9,312 nt of DNA, taken from UBA7985 sp965658725 (GTDB taxonomy: Bacteria; Pseudomonadota; Alphaproteobacteria; UBA7985). A model generated the notes under the pieces. The model had not been told where the DNA came from and did not search any database. It saw only the letters and a list, made by a program, of their open reading frames with translations. The stretch lies in contig CBFHUI010000096.1 of NCBI GenBank assembly GCA_965658725.1, positions 1 to 9,312 of the forward strand, written 5' to 3'. Position numbers and translations under genes: made by a program. Positions 6,118-9,312 of this stretch are shown in pieces. Position 1 is the first letter of the stretch; each line of letters starts with the position of its first letter.

Positions 6118-7368
6118 TCAGTGCCGGTTGTCAGTCGCGAGGATATCTCGGCAGCGCAGCAAGGCTTCACGGGTCACGTCGGCAGGGTAAATCAGCGCGA
6201 AGCGGACAAAACTCTGCCCCGGCATGGACCCGTCCGGCATGGCGCGCGAGAGGATCGAACCGGGCAAGGTCCGCACCGCCTGCTCCTGCCACAGCCGCCG
6301 CGCGACCCGGTCGCCGTCCCCACTGCTCACCGGTTGCCAGAGCACGAACCCCGCTTCGGGCGCGCGAAAGCCGGGCAACTCGCCAAAGACCTCGCGGGCG
6401 ATCTGGTTGATCTCGGCATAGCGCTCGCGGAAGCCTTCAACGTGGGTCTCATCGTTCCACAGGCGAACGGCTGCTTCCTGCAGCCCCACGGGCGTCTGCG
6501 CACCACCGTAAGCGCGCATGTAGTAGAGGTCTTCGAGCCGGTCAGCGTCGCCTGCGATAAAGCCCGAACGCAGGCCCGGCAGGCCCGACCTTTTAGAGAG
6601 CGAATTAACCGCCCAGACATTGTCCAGCGACCCACCCATATCCCGGCAAATCTCCAGCGCGCCCAGCGGTTTAGCCTCATAGTAAAGCTCGCTGTAGCAC
6701 TCATCGGAGAGGAAGGTGAAATCATGCGCGCGGGCCCGCTCAATGGCGGCCCGGATGAAGCTGGCGGACAGCAGCGTGCCGGTCGGATTGCCGGGGTTGG
6801 TGGCGATCACCAGCGCCACACGGTCCCAGTCGTCCTCAGCCACCACTGAGAGATCAGGCGCGAAGTCCGTCGAGGCCGTACAAGGCGCAAAGACAACCTC
6901 TGCGCCAGAGGTCAGCGCTGCGCCGATGTAGACGTGATAGAGCGGATTGGGCAACACAACGATCGGACGGCGCGGCGACATGCCTGCCGCAGCCGTTGGC
7001 GCGCGGCTGAGCTGGTCTTCTTTGCGCAGGACAGCCGTTAGAATGGCGGAGAACAGGCCTTCTTTGGTGCCGAACACCGGGTGCACATGGGCATGGGTGT
7101 CCAGCATGCCATCGGGGAGTGCGTAGCGCCGCCGCAGCCAGCCCGCCATCGCTTCGCGCACGTCTGCGCCAGCGTTTACCGGCGGATATTTGCCCCAATC
7201 CACCGGGTCCGTCGCGGCCAGCGCGTCGGTCACGGTCTGGTAAGCGCCAAACTTGGGCTCTCCTACCGATAGGTTCAGCTGTGGCAGGTCGCTGGCGCAC
7301 TCGCCCAGCACGCCTGCGACTTTCCGGTACGGATAGTCGCGGAGTTGTTCCAATCGGGTGCGGGTCAT
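6118..7368 (-). CDS. dapC: Class I/II PLP aminotransferase, probable N-succinyldiaminopimelate aminotransferase
   Basis: The product has 416 aa, the normal length for a fold-type I aminotransferase. The N-terminus (LRDYPYRKVAGVL, then LNLSVGEPKF) resembles DapC, which transfers an amino group from glutamate to N-succinyl-2-amino-6-oxopimelate on the way to lysine and meso-diaminopimelate; it should be cytosolic. Key residues are visible: NPGNPTG (191-197), SDECYSELYYE with Asp222 and Tyr225 for the cofactor ring, the Schiff-base Lys259 in NSLSKRSGLPGLR, and the substrate-carboxylate Arg389 in SFVRFALIY. The ATG overlaps the stop codon of the upstream Xaa-Pro aminopeptidase gene (ATGA) and has no strong ribosome-binding sequence of its own, so translation is probably coupled. 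Related aminotransferases with other substrates (for example aspartate or LL-diaminopimelate types) cannot be excluded by motifs alone; the enzyme class is certain, the substrate likely. Confidence 0.9.
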   Translation of the reverse strand: MTRTRLEQLRDYPYRKVAGVLGECASDLPQLNLSVGEPKFGAYQTVTDALAATDPVDWGKYPPVNAGADVREAMAGWLRRRYALPDGMLDTHAHVHPVFGTKEGLFSAILTAVLRKEDQLSRAPTAAAGMSPRRPIVVLPNPLYHVYIGAALTSGAEVVFAPCTASTDFAPDLSVVAEDDWDRVALVIATNPGNPTGTLLSASFIRAAIERARAHDFTFLSDECYSELYYEAKPLGALEICRDMGGSLDNVWAVNSLSKRSGLPGLRSGFIAGDADRLEDLYYMRAYGGAQTPVGLQEAAVRLWNDETHVEGFRERYAEINQIAREVFGELPGFRAPEAGFVLWQPVSSGDGDRVARRLWQEQAVRTLPGSILSRAMPDGSMPGQSFVRFALIYPADVTREALLRCRDILATDNRH

Positions 7369-9137
7369 ACCAAAGGGCTCGCTTCAGTCTTCAAGAATTC
7401 CAGGTCAGCGCCATCGAGACGCGGCCCAACCTCGGCCAGAACACGGGCGTGGTAGGCATCAATCTGGGCCATTTCTTCGGCCGTAAGGAGGTCAGTCTCA
7501 ATCAGCGCCCGCTCGTAGGGAACCAGCGTCAGGGTCTCGAAACCGAGGAACCCGTCTTCCAACTCAACCACCAATTCGACATTCTCAATCCGAATGCCGC
7601 TTTCCCCTTCGCGGTAAAAGCCCGGCTCGTTTGTCACCAGCATGCCCGGCAAAAAGGCCTGACCAAAGCCCGAGCGCGCGAGCACCTGCGGGCCTTCGTG
7701 GACGCCGAGATAAGAGCCGATCCCGTGGCCCGTGCCATGGTTGAAGTCCAACCCTTCGGCCCACAAGAACTGACGTGAGGCGATGTCGAGTTGCCCGCCG
7801 GTCGTACCCGGGGGAAACCGCAAGCGCTCTATGGCCAAATGGCCCTTGAGCGTGAGGGTATAGTCACGCCGCTGGCGCTCGGTCGCTTGCTGACCGGGGA
7901 TCCAGACACGGGTGATGTCGGTTGTGCCGTTCAAATACTGGCCACCGCTGTCAACAAGCAGAAGCCGCCCCTTGCCCAGCGCGACGTTGCTTTCTTCGGT
8001 GACGCGATAGTGCGCGAGCGCAGCGTGGCCGCCAAAGGCCGAAATGGTGGCGAAGCTTGGTCCCTTGAACGGTACGGGATCCTCGACCCCCTCTCGAAAC
8101 TCGAGCACCTTCGCCGCCACCGAAAGCTCCGTTTCCGAAGCAATATCAGGGTGTTGTATCAGCCAGCGTGAGAAGCGGATCATGGCGACGGCGTCGCGGC
8201 AGTGTGCCTCGCGCGCGCCCTGCTGCTCGGTTGCATTCTTGGTCGCGCGCGGCAGGATCACTGGGTCGCGGTTGGCGCGGGTTTCGATACCAGCATCGGC
8301 GAGGGTCTGTGCGATCTCGGCGTTGCAGGTGGCATGGTCAAGGCCGACCGGCCCGCTCAATTTCTGCAGATGTGCTGTCATCTGTAACGGCTCGAACAGA
8401 CGCACCATCTCGCCCAGTTCCGCGCGCATCGCGTCCGTCACCCGCTCTGGCGCAATGAACCAATCAACGCTCCCGTCCGCGTGCAATGTCCCGAAAGAAC
8501 GCGCCACTGGCAGACCGTCAATGTCATCACCCCGAGCGTTCAACAGCCAAGCCAGCGATTCAGACTGGTTGAGCACCTGCGCGGTCAGTCCCGCTTCGGC
8601 CAGCCCCTGCCCCAGCGCGCGGCACTTGTCCTGCGCGCTCTGCCCTGCGAAGCGCACATCGTGGGGGACGACGGCACTGGCGGGCGGCTTGGAGCGGTTG
8701 GTCCACACGGCGTCAACCGGGTTATTCGTCACCGGTTGCAACCGTGCGCCCAGCGGTGCCAGGGCCTCTGTCCAGCCCTCGACGCTCTTGATTGTCTGGT
8801 TGGCCGGATCAAAGCCAAGCACGTCGCCATCCTGGAGAAAGTCGGCAACACAGGTCATTGGGGCCTCTGCGTTGGTATCGCGGATGGTCCAATGGCTCTG
8901 GTCTACCTCGGCGCGGATGGCCGTGGTGTAGCGTCCGTCGGTCCAAATCAGCGCTTGATCCAGCGTCACTACAATGAAGCCGGCAGACCCCAGAAAGCCG
9001 CTCAACGCCCTAATCCGGCGCTCTGAGCCGGGCGAGTATTCCCCCATGTGCGCATCATCCATGGGCACTATGAAGGCATTCAGCCCCTGCCGTCGAAGCT
9101 CTGCGCGAAAGGCGCTCAGTGAAATTTCTGTGCTCAT
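7365..9137 (-). CDS. pepP: Xaa-Pro aminopeptidase (M24B family metallopeptidase)
   Basis: From ATG 9137 the product has 590 aa, typical of the three-domain type. It removes N-terminal residues preceding proline, in the cytosol. Residues about 1-300 are the creatinase-like N-terminal part, opening MSTEISLSAFRAELRRQGLN and including AFIVPMDDAHMGEYS and GFLGSAG. The pita-bread catalytic domain follows, with all five metal ligands visible: Asp396 (VDSGGQY), Asp407 (GTTDITR), His471 (HGTGHGIG), Glu504 (TNEPGFY) and Glu518 (RIENV). The supporting histidine of the FGGHAALAHY region and the HxxGHxxG-like NHGTGHG loop are intact. The C-terminal LTAEEMAQIDAYHARV matches the M24 C-terminal extension. 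A GTG at 9218 would add 27 residues that do not resemble the family, so I rejected it. The stop codon overlaps the start of the aminotransferase gene downstream. The symbol pepP is used generically. Confidence 0.95.
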   Translation of the reverse strand: MSTEISLSAFRAELRRQGLNAFIVPMDDAHMGEYSPGSERRIRALSGFLGSAGFIVVTLDQALIWTDGRYTTAIRAEVDQSHWTIRDTNAEAPMTCVADFLQDGDVLGFDPANQTIKSVEGWTEALAPLGARLQPVTNNPVDAVWTNRSKPPASAVVPHDVRFAGQSAQDKCRALGQGLAEAGLTAQVLNQSESLAWLLNARGDDIDGLPVARSFGTLHADGSVDWFIAPERVTDAMRAELGEMVRLFEPLQMTAHLQKLSGPVGLDHATCNAEIAQTLADAGIETRANRDPVILPRATKNATEQQGAREAHCRDAVAMIRFSRWLIQHPDIASETELSVAAKVLEFREGVEDPVPFKGPSFATISAFGGHAALAHYRVTEESNVALGKGRLLLVDSGGQYLNGTTDITRVWIPGQQATERQRRDYTLTLKGHLAIERLRFPPGTTGGQLDIASRQFLWAEGLDFNHGTGHGIGSYLGVHEGPQVLARSGFGQAFLPGMLVTNEPGFYREGESGIRIENVELVVELEDGFLGFETLTLVPYERALIETDLLTAEEMAQIDAYHARVLAEVGPRLDGADLEFLKTEASPLV

Positions 9138-9193
9138 GGGGCTGAGGTTAGCCAAGACGGGCAGTAAGGGGAAGGCGCAGGCGCGGCGGTCTG

Positions 9194-9210
9194 CTGTCGT
9201 TAATCGACAG
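9194..9210. repeat. Small inverted repeat CTGTCG-N5-CGACAG upstream of the aminopeptidase gene
   Basis: A perfect 6-bp stem with a five-base loop lies 57 bp before the chosen start and encloses the stop codon of the possible upstream reading frame. There is no following T-run. It may be a weak hairpin or a binding site. Confidence 0.3.
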
Positions 9211-9312
9211 ACCCGCACAGGAGAAACGCGAGTTGCGCGTTGACCAAAGCGTTATCCGATGCGTCGTCGAAAGCGACAAACATGGGTAAGAAATTAATCT
9301 CCAGGAACAGCA
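9200..9312 (-). CDS. Possible C-terminal fragment of an upstream gene (partial)
   Basis: On the minus strand an open frame enters from the right edge and ends at TAA (plus 9200-9202), giving 37 residues that include LFLEINFLPMFVAFDDASDN and QLAFLLCGSVD. Codon third positions are moderately GC-rich, as in the neighbours, and the composition is protein-like. If real, this gene lies 62 bp upstream of the aminopeptidase on the same strand and may belong to its operon. I recognise no family. Because the frame is short and truncated, it may be chance. Confidence 0.35.
   Translation of the reverse strand, partial: LFLEINFLPMFVAFDDASDNALVNAQLAFLLCGSVD

Noticed and set aside
6121..6849. Plus-strand frame of 242 codons
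   Set aside because: It lies opposite the aminotransferase, which carries the complete set of PLP motifs.
8044..8931. Plus-strand frame of 295 codons
   Set aside because: It is the antisense shadow of the Xaa-Pro aminopeptidase gene, which has all catalytic residues. The Ser/Ala/Arg-rich composition is an artefact of high GC.
9138..9218. GTG start giving a 617-residue aminopeptidase
   Set aside because: The extra 27 residues do not resemble the family, no ribosome-binding sequence precedes the GTG, and the family alignment begins at MSTEISL.

Overview
The window looks like chromosomal DNA of an alphaproteobacterium. GC is around 60-65% over most genes, the intergenic gaps are short, and a DapC-type aminotransferase sits with a three-domain Xaa-Pro aminopeptidase. 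Marine Hyphomonadaceae/Maricaulales or Rhodobacterales-like groups fit, but this is inference because there is no rRNA or other phylogenetic marker. I see no tRNA, rRNA, CRISPR array, IS element or integrase.

Positions 1-2725 (minus) are one uninterrupted reading frame of 908 codons that runs off the left edge. It is easy to miss because its stop codon is outside the window. It encodes an exported protein with a signal peptide, a peptidoglycan-binding-like domain, a Thr/Val-rich linker, an unassigned alpha/beta-like domain, and two nearly identical ~107-residue tandem repeats. It diverges across an AT-rich gap (2726-3021), which holds a spaced inverted repeat, from a second exported protein (3022-4302, plus) with eight cysteines and a proline-rich tail that I cannot assign to a family.

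Positions 4443-5165 (plus) hold a two-gene unit: a DUF6932-like (nucleotidyltransferase-like) protein whose expected active-site residues look degenerate, then a small predicted helical protein. The second half of the first gene falls to about 44% GC and the gene contains a run of eight G, so it may be acquired or evolving fast. Convergent to it, 5189-5962 (minus) encodes a lipoprotein of unknown function. A 13-bp perfect palindrome overlaps its candidate -10 element.

Positions 6118-9137 (minus) are a translationally coupled pair: a Xaa-Pro aminopeptidase (M24B) followed, with a 4-bp ATGA overlap, by an N-succinyldiaminopimelate aminotransferase-like enzyme. These are the only genes with confident biochemical roles: proline-peptide turnover, and lysine/meso-diaminopimelate (peptidoglycan precursor) synthesis. 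At the right edge there may be the C-terminal end of one more minus-strand gene (9200-9312).

Four of the encoded proteins concern the envelope or its precursors (peptidoglycan-binding repeat protein, Cys-rich exported protein, lipoprotein, DapC). The novelty lies in the exported proteins and the DUF6932 pair. No complete known defence or secretion system is present.
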